NCBI RefSeq assembly: GCF_938028185.1
Contig: NZ_CALJAH010000202.1
Span: 1 to 8,014 of the forward strand
Reading direction: 5' to 3'
Source of the DNA: an uncultured Cardiobacterium sp.
Lineage (GTDB): Bacteria; Pseudomonadota; Gammaproteobacteria; Cardiobacteriales; Cardiobacteriaceae
DNA length: 8,014 nt
Shown: positions 1 through 6,788 of the stretch, piece by piece
Position numbering within the stretch: position 1 is the first letter of the stretch
Layout of the letters: each line of letters begins with the position of its first letter
Notes under the pieces: model-generated
What the model was told of the DNA's origin: nothing
The model's input: the letters and a program-made list of their open reading frames with translations, nothing else
Database searches by the model: none
Made by a program: the position numbers and the translations under genes

Positions 1-1
1 G

Positions 2-931
2 GCGGAAGAAAAAAACCCCCTCCCCTGCGAAGCGGGGGAGGGTTGGGGAGGGGGTGTGAAAACCCGCGAAGCGACCGCAGACCATACAAATGAAAAAACC
101 GACGAACTCTACCGCCTCGCCGCCGCCGTCGAACAAAACGCCACCCACCCGCTCGCCCGCGCCATCGTCGCCACCGCCCTGGCACGCGGCATCGCCCTGC
201 CGGAAACAACGAACGCCAAAACCGACAGCGGCGCCGGCATCCGCGCGGATGTGGCGGGTATCGGCACCGTCAAAGTCGGCAAACCCGACTACTGCGGCCT
301 GACGCTACCTGAAAACCTGGATGAAGTTTGGAACATAGCCAGCATCGTCGCCGTCGCCGTGGACGACCGCCCGCTCGGCGCCTTCGCCCTCGCCGACGCT
401 TTGAAGCCGGACAGCCGCGCCGCCATTGAGCGCCTGCACATCCACGGCATCAGCGCGCACATCATGAGCGGCGACCACGCGGGAACCGTTGCCTGGATTG
501 CGCAACAACTGGGCATCGACGACGCACGCGGCAACATGAGCCCGCGCGACAAGGCCGCTGCCATTGACGCGCTTAAAGCGGCGGGAAAAGTGGTGGCGAT
601 GGTCGGCGACGGCATCAACGACGCGCCCGCACTCGCCGCCGCCAACGTCAGCTTTGCCATGAAAGACGGCGCGGACGTCGCTGAACACACCGCCTCCGCC
701 ACCCTGATGCAGCACAGCGTCAGCCAACTGGTCGATGCGCTGCTCATCAGCCGCGCCACCCTGAAAAACATCCGGCAAAACCTCTTTTTCGCATTCATCT
801 ACAACATACTGGGCATCCCGCTCGCAGCCGCAGGCTACCTCAACCCGATCATCGCCGGTGCGGCAATGGCGATGAGCTCCATCTCCGTTCTCGGCAACGC
901 GCTACGGCTGAAACGGGCGAAGATTGAATAA
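2..931 (+). CDS. copA: Cu(I)-translocating P1B-type ATPase, C-terminal part (5' end outside window or lost)
   Basis: Copper-exporting inner-membrane P-type ATPase. Only the second half is present. Counting from the GTG at 56: HP motif of the nucleotide-binding domain at residues 31-32, GAGIRA at 59-64, MSGD (the TGD element, Ser for Thr) at 137-140, the hinge GDGINDAP at 184-191, then the last two membrane helices (about 242-262 and 265-282). These helices carry YN-x4-P at 249-255 and M-x-x-S-S at 271-275, the Cu(I)-site signatures of TM7 and TM8 in the P1B-1 class. The metal-binding domain, TM1-6 with CPC, and the DKTGT phosphorylation site are absent. The frame has no stop back to base 2 and runs through the palindromic repeat at 16-55, so the GTG at 56 is probably not the native start. 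Either the gene begins left of the window and carries an in-frame insertion, or this is a truncated remnant. Family assignment is firm; the state of the 5' end is unknown. Ends TAA at 929-931. Confidence 0.88.
   Translation, partial: AEEKNPLPCEAGEGWGGGVKTREATADHTNEKTDELYRLAAAVEQNATHPLARAIVATALARGIALPETTNAKTDSGAGIRADVAGIGTVKVGKPDYCGLTLPENLDEVWNIASIVAVAVDDRPLGAFALADALKPDSRAAIERLHIHGISAHIMSGDHAGTVAWIAQQLGIDDARGNMSPRDKAAAIDALKAAGKVVAMVGDGINDAPALAAANVSFAMKDGADVAEHTASATLMQHSVSQLVDALLISRATLKNIRQNLFFAFIYNILGIPLAAAGYLNPIIAGAAMAMSSISVLGNALRLKRAKIE
16..55. repeat. GC-rich palindromic repeat, copy 1
   Basis: C-run/G-run element with a hairpin: bases 20-28 pair with 32-40 (one T-G wobble) around a GAA loop, followed by a second G-rich tract to 55. 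Its reverse complement resembles the sequence at 7982-8014, with the same order of blocks: C5-(T/A)-C4, an AACCC/AGCCC block, TCCCCC, then a short loop and GGGGAG. This suggests an interspersed repeat family. Here it lies in the open reading frame that leads into copA. Two copies in one window is the only evidence of dispersal. Confidence 0.6.
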
Positions 932-936
932 CAAAT

Positions 937-954
937 GTCGGGCAAATGCCCGAC
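937..954. repeat. Perfect hairpin between copA and yqhA
   Basis: GTCGGGC and GCCCGAC form a perfect 7-bp stem around AAAT, six bases after the copA stop. No T-run follows at once; the nearest is at 1005-1010. It could be a weak terminator, an mRNA 3'-end stabiliser or a short REP-like palindrome. The sequence does not decide between these. Confidence 0.45.
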
Positions 955-1028
955 CTGCATCGCCTCATTGCACCCACCCGCGAAAACCGCTAACTTACGC
1001 GCCCTTTTTTCCCCGGAATATCAAACCC

Positions 1029-1562
1029 ATGACCAATCCCCCGCCCTATTCCCGCCCGCGCAACGCCATTGCCAACATCATCTTTGCCAGCCGCTGGCTG
1101 CAACTGCCGATTTACCTCGGCCTTATCGTCGTCCAGCTCATCTACGCCTACAAATTCATGAAAGGCCTGTGGCACCTGCTCACCGAAATGGACACCCTCG
1201 CCGACAGCGCCATCATGCTCGCCGTGCTGAACCTGATTGACGTGGTGATGATTGCCAACCTGCTGCTGATGGTCATCATCGGCGGTTACGAAACCTTCGT
1301 CTCCAAGCTCAACACCGAAGACCACCCCGACCAGCCCGAATGGCTGAACCACGTCAATGCCTCGGTGCTGAAGGTCAAACTGTCGATGGCGATTATCAGC
1401 ATTTCCTCCATCCATATGCTGCAAACCTTCATCAACGCCGCGCAACTGCCGGAAAAGGTGATGATGTGGCAACTGCTGCTGCATCTCGGCTTCCTCGCCT
1501 CCGCGCTGGCCATGGCGCTGACCGACCGCATCCTTTACAGCACCTCGCACCAAGAGCATTGA
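1029..1562 (+). CDS. yqhA: YqhA/UPF0114 (TIGR00645) family integral membrane protein
   Basis: Inner-membrane protein of 177 aa and unknown biochemical role; E. coli YqhA is of similar size (about 164 aa). The ATG at 1029 is chosen because the protein then starts just before the family's N-terminal segment (RNAIANIIFASRWLQLPIYL at 11-30), and because GGAA lies at 1015-1018, ten bases upstream. A longer reading from a TTG at 924 would add 35 residues with no membrane or family character and overlap copA. Hydrophobic segments lie at about 25-42, 62-86, 116-136 and 145-165. Family-like motifs include GYETFVSKL at 86-94, HPDQPEWL at 99-106 and ISSIHML at 125-131. It follows copA on the same strand after 97 nt but need not share its transcript. 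Converges with nth, stops 33 nt apart. Family call is confident; function is not known. Confidence 0.87.
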   Translation: MTNPPPYSRPRNAIANIIFASRWLQLPIYLGLIVVQLIYAYKFMKGLWHLLTEMDTLADSAIMLAVLNLIDVVMIANLLLMVIIGGYETFVSKLNTEDHPDQPEWLNHVNASVLKVKLSMAIISISSIHMLQTFINAAQLPEKVMMWQLLLHLGFLASALAMALTDRILYSTSHQEH

Positions 1563-1583
1563 CGCAACTGCGCCGTCGTTGCG
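1563..1583. terminator. Weak stem between convergent yqhA and nth
   Basis: CGCAAC (1563-1568) pairs with GTTGCG (1578-1583) around a 9-nt loop in the 33-nt gap between the two convergent stop codons. There is no U-tract on either strand, so this is at best a weak or factor-dependent end. Confidence 0.25.
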
Positions 1584-1595
1584 GCGAAGCGGTCG

Positions 1596-2228
1596 CTATT
1601 CGTCAAACTGCGGGTTGTCGCAGAGGTCGGAGATGAGGCAGGAACCGCAGCGCGGTTTGCGTGCGATGCAGGTGTAGCGCCCGTGCAGGATGAGCCAGTG
1701 GTGCGCGTCGAGCAGGTATTCGGGCGGCACCCGTGCCATCAGGCCTTTTTCCACGGCAAGCACGGTTTTGCCCGGCGCGATGCCGGTGCGGTTGGCGACG
1801 CGGAAAATGTGGGTATCGACCGCCATCACCGGCTGGTGAAAGGCGGTATTCAAGATAACGTTGGCGGTTTTGCGCCCCACGCCGGGGAGGCGCTCCAGTG
1901 CGGCGCGGTCGGCGGGAACGTCGCCGCCGTGTTCGTCAATGAGGATTTGGCAGGTTTTGAGGATGTTCGCCGCCTTGTTGTTGTAGAGGCCGATGGTTTT
2001 GATGTATTCCTTCAGCCCGTCTTCGCCGAGGGCAAGGATGGCGGCGGGGGTATTGGCGACGGGGAAAAGGCGGCGCGTCGCCTTGTTCACGCCCTTGTCG
2101 GTCGCCTGTGCCGAGAGGATAACGGCGACGAGCAGTTCAAAGGTGCTGCCGTATTCGAGTTCGGTGGTCGGCTGCGGGTTGGCGTCGCGGAAGCGGCGGA
2201 AGCATTCGGCAATGGTGGCGGGGGTCAT
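1596..2228 (-). CDS. nth: Endonuclease III (DNA glycosylase/AP lyase)
   Basis: Base-excision repair enzyme that removes oxidised pyrimidines and cleaves the resulting abasic site by beta-elimination. The 210-aa protein has the full layout: helix-hairpin-helix LPGVGRKTANVIL at 114-126 with catalytic Lys120, VDTHIFRV at 137-144 with catalytic Asp138, and a [4Fe-4S] cluster loop with Cys187, Cys194, Cys197 and Cys203 (C-x6-C-x2-C-x5-C). These positions coincide with E. coli Nth numbering. The ATG at 2228 gives the family's usual length; no strong ribosome-binding site is visible. Its start lies 17 nt after the rsgA stop, so it is probably the last gene of the four-gene minus-strand run. In many gammaproteobacteria nth follows rnf genes instead, so this linkage is different. 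Very secure. Confidence 0.97.
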   Translation of the reverse strand: MTPATIAECFRRFRDANPQPTTELEYGSTFELLVAVILSAQATDKGVNKATRRLFPVANTPAAILALGEDGLKEYIKTIGLYNNKAANILKTCQILIDEHGGDVPADRAALERLPGVGRKTANVILNTAFHQPVMAVDTHIFRVANRTGIAPGKTVLAVEKGLMARVPPEYLLDAHHWLILHGRYTCIARKPRCGSCLISDLCDNPQFDE

Positions 2229-2245
2229 GATCTACGGCATTTGCA

Positions 2246-3190
2246 TCAGGGATTTTCCAGCAGTTGCAGCAGGTTGTGGTAGCGGGCGGGGGCGATGTCG
2301 CCGCGTGCCAAAGCGGCAAGGACGGCGCAGTCCGGCGCAGTTTGATGGTCGCAGTCGGCGAAGCGGCATTGTCCGGCGTGCGGGGCGATGTCCGGGCAGG
2401 CGTTGATGATTTGCGCGCGGTCAAGGTGTTCGAGCGCGTAGCCGCGCACGCCGGGGGTGTCAATGAGCGCGGTCGTGTCATCCAGCGGGTAGCGGCGCAG
2501 GTTGGTGGTGGTGTGGCGACCATGTCCGGTGGCGGCGGAGATGGCTTGTATCCAGATGTCGGCGTCGGGTTTGAGGCTGCGGATGAGGCTGGATTTGCCG
2601 ACGCCGGACTGGCCGCAGAGGATGGTTTGTTTGTCTTGCAGCCACGCGGCGAGTGCGGGCGGCACGCCGTCTTCTTGCAGGCTGGCGCTGTACACCGGGA
2701 TGTTCAGCGCGTGGTAGGGGACGAGGCGTTCTTCCAATGCGGCGATGCCGTCGGCGTCGAGCAGGTCGGTTTTGTTGTGCAGGATAGCGGCGGGGATGCC
2801 CGCGTGGTGCGCGGCGATGAGGTGGCGGTCAATCAGGTTTTCTTGCCAGAGGGGTTCGGCGGCGATGGTGATGAGCAGTTGGTCGAGGTTGGCGGCGACG
2901 GTTTTCGCCTTGCGTCCCTGCCATTTGGCGAGCGCATTTTTGCGCGGCAGGATGGCTTCAACCACGGCGTGGCTGTCGTCTGTGCGGTGGATGAGGACGC
3001 GGTCGTTGCAGGCGATGTCGCCGCTGTGTTTGCGCCAGTCGGCGGCAAGGAGCTGGCCGTGGTGTTCGAGGATGAGCTGGTAGCCGAGGTGGCTGACGAC
3101 GGTGGCGGTGTCGGCGGCGTCGTGCGCCGCCAGTTTGTCCGCCTGTTGCCCCGCGATGCGGCGACGTTGTTGTTTATTGAGTTTGCCCAA
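2246..3190 (-). CDS. rsgA: Ribosome small-subunit maturation GTPase RsgA
   Basis: Circularly permuted GTPase that checks and matures the 30S subunit. With a TTG start at 3190 the product is 314 aa: a basic N-terminal tail (GKLNKQQRRRIAGQQ, like the E. coli KLSKGQQRRV tail), an OB-fold at about 31-90, then permuted G motifs: G4 NKTD 139-142, G5 YSAS 167-170, G1 GQSGVGKSS 193-201, switch GHGRHTTT 222-229, G3 DTPG 244-247. A C-terminal zinc knuckle has Cys275, Cys280, His282 and Cys288 (C-x4-C-x-H-x5-C). There is no internal methionine, so an ATG start in this region is impossible. TTG at 3190 is preferred because it begins exactly at the conserved tail and sits behind AAGAGCAAGG. A longer reading to 3358 is only a shadow of mlaA. 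The start overlaps the end of mlaA by 17 nt, implying translational coupling. Confidence 0.95.
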   Translation of the reverse strand: MGKLNKQQRRRIAGQQADKLAAHDAADTATVVSHLGYQLILEHHGQLLAADWRKHSGDIACNDRVLIHRTDDSHAVVEAILPRKNALAKWQGRKAKTVAANLDQLLITIAAEPLWQENLIDRHLIAAHHAGIPAAILHNKTDLLDADGIAALEERLVPYHALNIPVYSASLQEDGVPPALAAWLQDKQTILCGQSGVGKSSLIRSLKPDADIWIQAISAATGHGRHTTTNLRRYPLDDTTALIDTPGVRGYALEHLDRAQIINACPDIAPHAGQCRFADCDHQTAPDCAVLAALARGDIAPARYHNLLQLLENP

Positions 3191-3929
3191 CGCCTTGCTC
3201 TTGTTCAAAGATGTCGTCGAGTTCTTTTTGAGCGCCCGCGCTGCGCTGTTCGCCGGTGATTTGGCCGAAGCGGTATTGCAGCCAGGTGTCGCGCACCAGG
3301 GTGTATTTGTCGGTCGGCTGTTCGCCCGCGACTTTTTCCAGCGGCAGCAGTTGCGCACGGGTCTGGATGCCGTTGATGGCGGTCAGCGTCCAGTAGCCCG
3401 CCTTGTTGTGGTAGGTGAGGCGCTGCGGCGTGGTCGCGGTATCGACGATGCGGCCAAAGCCGTCGCGCACGGTCGAGGGGCCGAACAGCGGCAGCATGAG
3501 GAAGGGGCCGCTGTTGACGCCGTAGTGAGCGAGCGTCGTGCCGAAGTCTTCGTTGATTTTCGGGTTGCCCATCGGCGTGGCGACGTCTATCAGGCCGCCG
3601 AGGCCGTAAACGGTGTTGTCAATGACGCGGGCGAGTATTTGCAGCGACTGGCGGAATTTGAGCTGGAGCAGGCTGTTGGCGAGTGAGCCGACGTCGCCGA
3701 GGTTGCCGAAGAAGTTGCTGATACCTTTTTTCACAGGTCCCGGGGTGATGGTGTCGTAGCCGGTGGCGATGGGTTTGAGCAGGTAGGTATCAACGGTGTC
3801 GTTGAAGGCGAACACTTTGCGGTTGAACGGCTCCCACGGGTCGTAGGTGTAGCCGCGTTCGTCGATGGCGCTGCTGCACGCGGTGAGCAGGCTGGCGGCG
3901 GTAATGAGCGCGAGGAGGTGTTTTTTCAT
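3174..3929 (-). CDS. mlaA: Outer-membrane lipoprotein MlaA (VacJ), phospholipid retrograde transport
   Basis: MlaA removes phospholipids from the outer leaflet of the outer membrane and hands them to the MlaC/MlaFEDB system. The 251-aa protein has a lipoprotein signal peptide with lipobox LLTAC (lipidated Cys18), the family hallmark DPWEPFNR at 30-37, and the conserved block GPFLMLPLFGPSTVRDGFG at 141-159. Length matches E. coli MlaA (about 250 aa). Start ATG at 3929 is supported by the signal peptide and by GGAAG ten bases upstream (3940-3944 on the opposite strand). It overlaps the upstream AI-2E gene by 4 nt (ATGA) and the downstream rsgA by 17 nt. The other mla genes are not in this window, so mlaA is here unlinked from mlaFEDCB, as in E. 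coli. Secure. Confidence 0.96.
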   Translation of the reverse strand: MKKHLLALITAASLLTACSSAIDERGYTYDPWEPFNRKVFAFNDTVDTYLLKPIATGYDTITPGPVKKGISNFFGNLGDVGSLANSLLQLKFRQSLQILARVIDNTVYGLGGLIDVATPMGNPKINEDFGTTLAHYGVNSGPFLMLPLFGPSTVRDGFGRIVDTATTPQRLTYHNKAGYWTLTAINGIQTRAQLLPLEKVAGEQPTDKYTLVRDTWLQYRFGQITGEQRSAGAQKELDDIFEQEQGVGQTQ

Positions 3930-5011
3930 GATGGGTTTTCTTCCGTTGAAGGGGAGGCGGTGTCGCCATAGACGCCGCTTTGCAGGTAGTGTTGTTTGAG
4001 ATGGCCGAGGAAAACGTTGATGACGGCGGCGGCGGGCAGGGCGAGGAGGATGCCGACGAAGCCAAAGAGCTGGCCGCCAGCGAGGACGGCGAACAGCACC
4101 GCCACCGGGTGCAGGCCGATGCGGTCGCCGACGAATTTCGGCGTCAGCACCATGCCTTCGATGCCCTGCGCGATGGCAAAGACGACGACCACGCCAAAAA
4201 GATGCGCAAAGTCATGGTATTGCAACAGCGCCATGCCACCGGCGAGCAGGATGCCGACGATGAGGCCGAGATACGGCACGAAGCTGACCAGTCCGGCGAA
4301 GAGACCGATGGCAATCGCCATGTCCAGCCCCAACGCGGTCAGGCCGATGGCGTAGATGATGCCGAGCGCGGTCATCACCAGCAGTTGCCCGCGCAGAAAG
4401 CCGCCGAGCACTTCGTCGGAGCGGCGCACCAGTTGCGTCACCGTGCCAAGCGCGCGGCGCGGAATGAGTTCGGCGGTCTTCGCCACCATCGCGTTCCAGT
4501 CGCGCAGCATATAAAACGTAATCACCGGCACCAGCACCAGATAGCCGACGAAGGAAATAATCCAGTTGGCCGAGCCCGTCACCTTCGCCAGCACCGTTTT
4601 CACCAGCGTCGCCGACGAGCCGAGATTGTCGCGGACGGTGGCGATGATGTCGTCCATGTTGAAGGCACCGGGGGTGATGTCAAACAGCGCGGCGAGCTGC
4701 GGCAGCACCGTGTCGCGCAGCCACTGGCCATAATTGGGCAGCTTGCCGACGACGCGGTCAATCTGCCCGCCAATCGCCGGAATAATCACCAGAACCACAA
4801 AAGAAAACAGCAGGATAATGCCGGAGAACACCGTGACCACGGCAAAGGTGCGCGACATCCGCCAGCGTTGCAGGCGATCCACCAGCGGGTCGCCGAGATA
4901 GGCGAGCAGCGTCGCCAACAAAAAAGGTGTGAGGACGGGGGTGAGCAAGTAGAATAAAAAACCGGCAAACAACAGAAGCGCCAGCCAGAATAACGTGTTG
5001 GAATTTCTCAT
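3926..5011 (-). CDS. AI-2E family transporter (PerM/TqsA-like permease)
   Basis: Multi-pass inner-membrane protein of 361 aa from the ATG at 5011. Hydrophobic segments lie at about 8-40 (two helices), 58-80, 150-168, 205-225, 230-262 and 270-335. The family's large extracytoplasmic loop sits between helices 3 and 4 (about 81-148). Family-type motifs include SFVPYLG at 243-249 and the run LTPKFVGDRIGLHPV at 289-303. The family includes AI-2 exporters, PerM and Na+/H+ antiporters; the substrate here cannot be told. A longer reading from 5074 would add 21 residues overlapping the prmB start and lacks support, so MRNSN is chosen, although no clear ribosome-binding site precedes it. First gene of the minus-strand run; its stop overlaps the mlaA start (ATGA). 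A TAGAAT box on the minus strand at 5048-5043 might be a -10 element, but no good -35 is seen. Confidence 0.92.
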   Translation of the reverse strand: MRNSNTLFWLALLLFAGFLFYLLTPVLTPFLLATLLAYLGDPLVDRLQRWRMSRTFAVVTVFSGIILLFSFVVLVIIPAIGGQIDRVVGKLPNYGQWLRDTVLPQLAALFDITPGAFNMDDIIATVRDNLGSSATLVKTVLAKVTGSANWIISFVGYLVLVPVITFYMLRDWNAMVAKTAELIPRRALGTVTQLVRRSDEVLGGFLRGQLLVMTALGIIYAIGLTALGLDMAIAIGLFAGLVSFVPYLGLIVGILLAGGMALLQYHDFAHLFGVVVVFAIAQGIEGMVLTPKFVGDRIGLHPVAVLFAVLAGGQLFGFVGILLALPAAAVINVFLGHLKQHYLQSGVYGDTASPSTEENPS

Positions 5012-5066
5012 TAAAAAGCCACAAAGCCGTGAAAACGGCGCACATTCTAACAGCCCGGAAAACCCC

Positions 5067-5966
5067 ATGCACACCTTGACGACCCTGCTTGACTGGATAC
5101 GTTACAGCGCGAGCCGCCTCGCCGCCGCTGACATCTACTACGGCCACGGCACCGACAACGCCCTCGACGAAGCCGCCGCGCTCGTCCTCGGCCTGCTCAA
5201 CCTGCCCTACGACCTGAGCCCCGCCTACTTCGCCGCCCGCCTTACCGAAGGCGAAACCGCCGCGCTGCAAGATGCGCTCACGCGGCGCATCAACGAGCGC
5301 GTCCCCGTACCCTACCTCACCCGCCGCACCCACTACGGCGGCTACGACTTCTACATCGACGAACGCGCGCTCATCCCGCGCTCGCCCATCGCCGAACTCA
5401 TTGCACGCGACCTCGCGCCGTGGTGGCCGCAAGACGAAGCACCGGAGCGCATCCTTGACCTCTGCTGCGGCAGCGGTTGTCTCGGCATCCTCGCCCAACT
5501 GCAACAACCGCAAGCGGAAGTCGTCCTCGCCGACCTCGACCCGGACGCGCTCGACGTCGCCCGCATCAACCTCGCCCGCTTCCGCATGGCGGACAGTGTG
5601 GCAATCTGCCAGGGCGACGGCCTCGCCGCCGTCAGCGGGCAGTTTGACTGGATCATCTGCAACCCGCCCTACGTTGAGGCGGCAGAAATGGACGACATCG
5701 CCGCCGAATACCGCCACGAACCGCGACAAGCGCTGGTATCCGGCGCAGACGGCCTCGACTTCACCCGCCGCCTGCTGCATGAGGCGCCCGATTACCTCAC
5801 CGAACGCGGCCTGCTGGTGCTGGAAGTGGGCATGAGCTGGCCGCAACTGGAAGACGCCTACCCGGAAGCGGGCTTTGACTGGGTCGAATTCGAGCACGGC
5901 GGCGAAGGCGTCTGCATTATTACTGCCGACGAACTGCTCGCCTGGCGAGAAGCGGGGGTGGTGTGA
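5067..5966 (+). CDS. prmB: Ribosomal protein L3 glutamine N5-methyltransferase PrmB
   Basis: SAM-dependent enzyme that methylates a glutamine of ribosomal protein L3. The 299-aa product has the PrmB-type N-terminal helical domain (LLDWIRYSASRL at 7-18, YYGHGTDNALDEA at 24-36), IPRSPIAELI at 103-112, SAM motif I DLCCGSGCLG at 131-140, the acidic residue of motif II (ADLDPD 155-160) and the catalytic NPPY at 199-202. The YGHGTDN element and IPRSP (rather than IPRPETE) favour PrmB over the release-factor enzyme PrmC. ATG at 5067 is chosen because homology begins there and GGAA lies at 5057-5060; a TTG at 4995 would add 24 residues reaching into the divergent gene. It is divergent from the AI-2E gene across 55 nt and is followed by a strong terminator. 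Confidence 0.95.
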   Translation: MHTLTTLLDWIRYSASRLAAADIYYGHGTDNALDEAAALVLGLLNLPYDLSPAYFAARLTEGETAALQDALTRRINERVPVPYLTRRTHYGGYDFYIDERALIPRSPIAELIARDLAPWWPQDEAPERILDLCCGSGCLGILAQLQQPQAEVVLADLDPDALDVARINLARFRMADSVAICQGDGLAAVSGQFDWIICNPPYVEAAEMDDIAAEYRHEPRQALVSGADGLDFTRRLLHEAPDYLTERGLLVLEVGMSWPQLEDAYPEAGFDWVEFEHGGEGVCIITADELLAWREAGVV

Positions 5967-5988
5967 GGCCGGCCATCCCGCCGCAAGC

Positions 5989-6016
5989 AAAAACGCCGCA
6001 ATATGCGGCGTTTTTT
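5989..6016. terminator. Intrinsic terminator after prmB (bidirectional)
   Basis: Bases 5989-6000 (AAAAACGCCGCA) pair perfectly with 6004-6015 around ATA, ending in six T on the + strand and with an A-run on the left arm. It lies 22 nt after the prmB stop and can act on both strands. Confidence 0.9.
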
Positions 6017-6030
6017 GTGTTTCGTACCAG

Positions 6031-6060
6031 CGCGCGTAGGGTGGGGCTTGCCCCACCGCC
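6031..6060. repeat. Short GC-rich palindrome, REP-like
   Basis: GGTGGGGC (6040-6047) pairs perfectly with GCCCCACC (6050-6057) around TT, within a context starting GCGCGTAGG. It sits between two terminators. Palindromes of this GTAGGGTGGG...CCCACC type are often dispersed in bacterial intergenic regions. No second copy is visible in this window, so repeat status is an inference. Confidence 0.45.
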
Positions 6061-6110
6061 CATGAACAGCGCTCTTGGCACGAGGCCGTCAATCTGGTCG
6101 CCCGCGCACA

Positions 6111-6137
6111 AAAAACGCCGCTTACCGCGGCGTTTTT
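6111..6137. terminator. Intrinsic terminator of the minus-strand chimera (bidirectional)
   Basis: AAAAACGCCGC (6111-6121) pairs perfectly with 6127-6137 around TTACC. On the minus strand the stem ends in a run of T, 8 nt after the stop codon at 6146. The stem is the same sequence as in the prmB terminator at 5989-6015. Confidence 0.88.
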
Positions 6138-6145
6138 GCTTGCAA

Positions 6146-6736
6146 TCAGCCCGGCGCCAGACCCGGCCAGTATTCGCTGTCCGGGGTTTTGCGGGCGCCG
6201 AAAATCGCCTGGCCGACGCGCACCGTGGTCGCGCCTTCGGCAATCGCCAGCTCAAAGTCGCCAGACATCCCCATCGAGAGTTCTTCCAGCGCGGGGTTCA
6301 CGTCGCGCAGGCGGTCGCGCAGGTCGCGCAGGCGGATGAAGCAGCGGCGCACCGCTTCGTGGTCGTCGCTAAAGAGGGCGAGGGTCATCAGCCCGCGCGG
6401 GCGCAGTGCGCTGTAAGCGGGCAGCGCGCGGATGAAGGCTTCGGCGGCGTCCGGTGCCATGCCGTATTTTTGCGGTTCGTCCGAGGTGTTGATTTGGATG
6501 AAGACGTCGAGGCTGCGCCCTTCTTGTTGCAGGCGGCGGTCGAGGTCGGCGAGATAACCCGCAAACCAGTCGGCGGGAATGGCGCCGCCGTGGATCGTGT
6601 CGTAGTGCGGGGTGTTGGAGAAAAGGACGGTTGGCACGGCAGCGGCACGCAGGCCGTGCGCGGCGAGTGTCGGCAGGGCAGCGTTGTTGCCGACAGTGCC
6701 ATAGACGACTTGTGACTGGATGCTGATGACATCCAG
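6146..6736 (-). pseudogene. Chimeric remnant: pyridoxal kinase (PdxY) N-terminus fused in frame to YggS C-terminal half
   Basis: One open frame on the minus strand. From 6733 down it reads DVISIQSQVVYGTVGNNAA, then AAVPTVLFSNTPHYDTIHGG and AIPADWFAGYL. These are the substrate-side N-terminal motifs of PdxY/PdxK pyridoxal kinases, which phosphorylate vitamin B6. At about 6545-6535 it switches to DRRLQQEGRSLDVFIQINTS, followed by ALRPRGLMTLALFSDD, ELSMGMSGDFELAIAEGATT and VRVGQAIFGAR: the C-terminal half of YggS/PROSC, the PLP-binding B6-homeostasis protein, ending TGA at 6146. The kinase ATP-binding and catalytic part is missing, and so are the first ~95 residues of YggS with the PLP-binding lysine. 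No ATG, GTG or TTG lies in frame between the TAG at 6778-6776 and the GTG at 6637, which is inside the kinase segment; two CTG codons (6742, 6736) are the only near-cognate options. A gene caller would probably start at 6637 and report a 163-aa YggS-like protein. I read it as a deletion product, probably non-functional. Confidence 0.75.
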
Positions 6737-6782
6737 CGGCAGCGGGTTGCGGGCGGCGTAGTCGAGGGTGTGGGTCTAGGGT

Positions 6783-6788
6783 TCCTTT
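6783..6788 (-). promoter_or_regulatory. Orphan Shine-Dalgarno-like site before the chimera
   Basis: AAAGGA on the minus strand, 7 nt before an in-frame ACC codon (6775-6773) that directly follows a TAG. The spacing is right for a start codon but none is present, which suggests that a start was lost. Confidence 0.35.

Noticed and set aside
924..1028. TTG-initiated extension of YqhA by 35 residues
   Set aside because: The added part overlaps copA, contains the hairpin and lacks family similarity; the ATG at 1029 has an acceptable ribosome-binding site.
2264..3259. 331-codon plus-strand frame opposite rsgA
   Set aside because: Shadow of rsgA: rich in Gly, Val and Ala without motifs, while the minus strand has all GTPase motifs.
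3980..4957. 325-codon plus-strand frame opposite the AI-2E transporter
   Set aside because: His/Asp/Arg-rich complement of a membrane protein; no domain is recognisable.
4758..6092. 444-codon open frame on the minus strand opposite prmB and the AI-2E gene start
   Set aside because: It is antisense to two well-recognised genes, its translation is Val/Gly/Ala/Arg-rich with no family motif, and GC-rich codon use opens such shadow frames.
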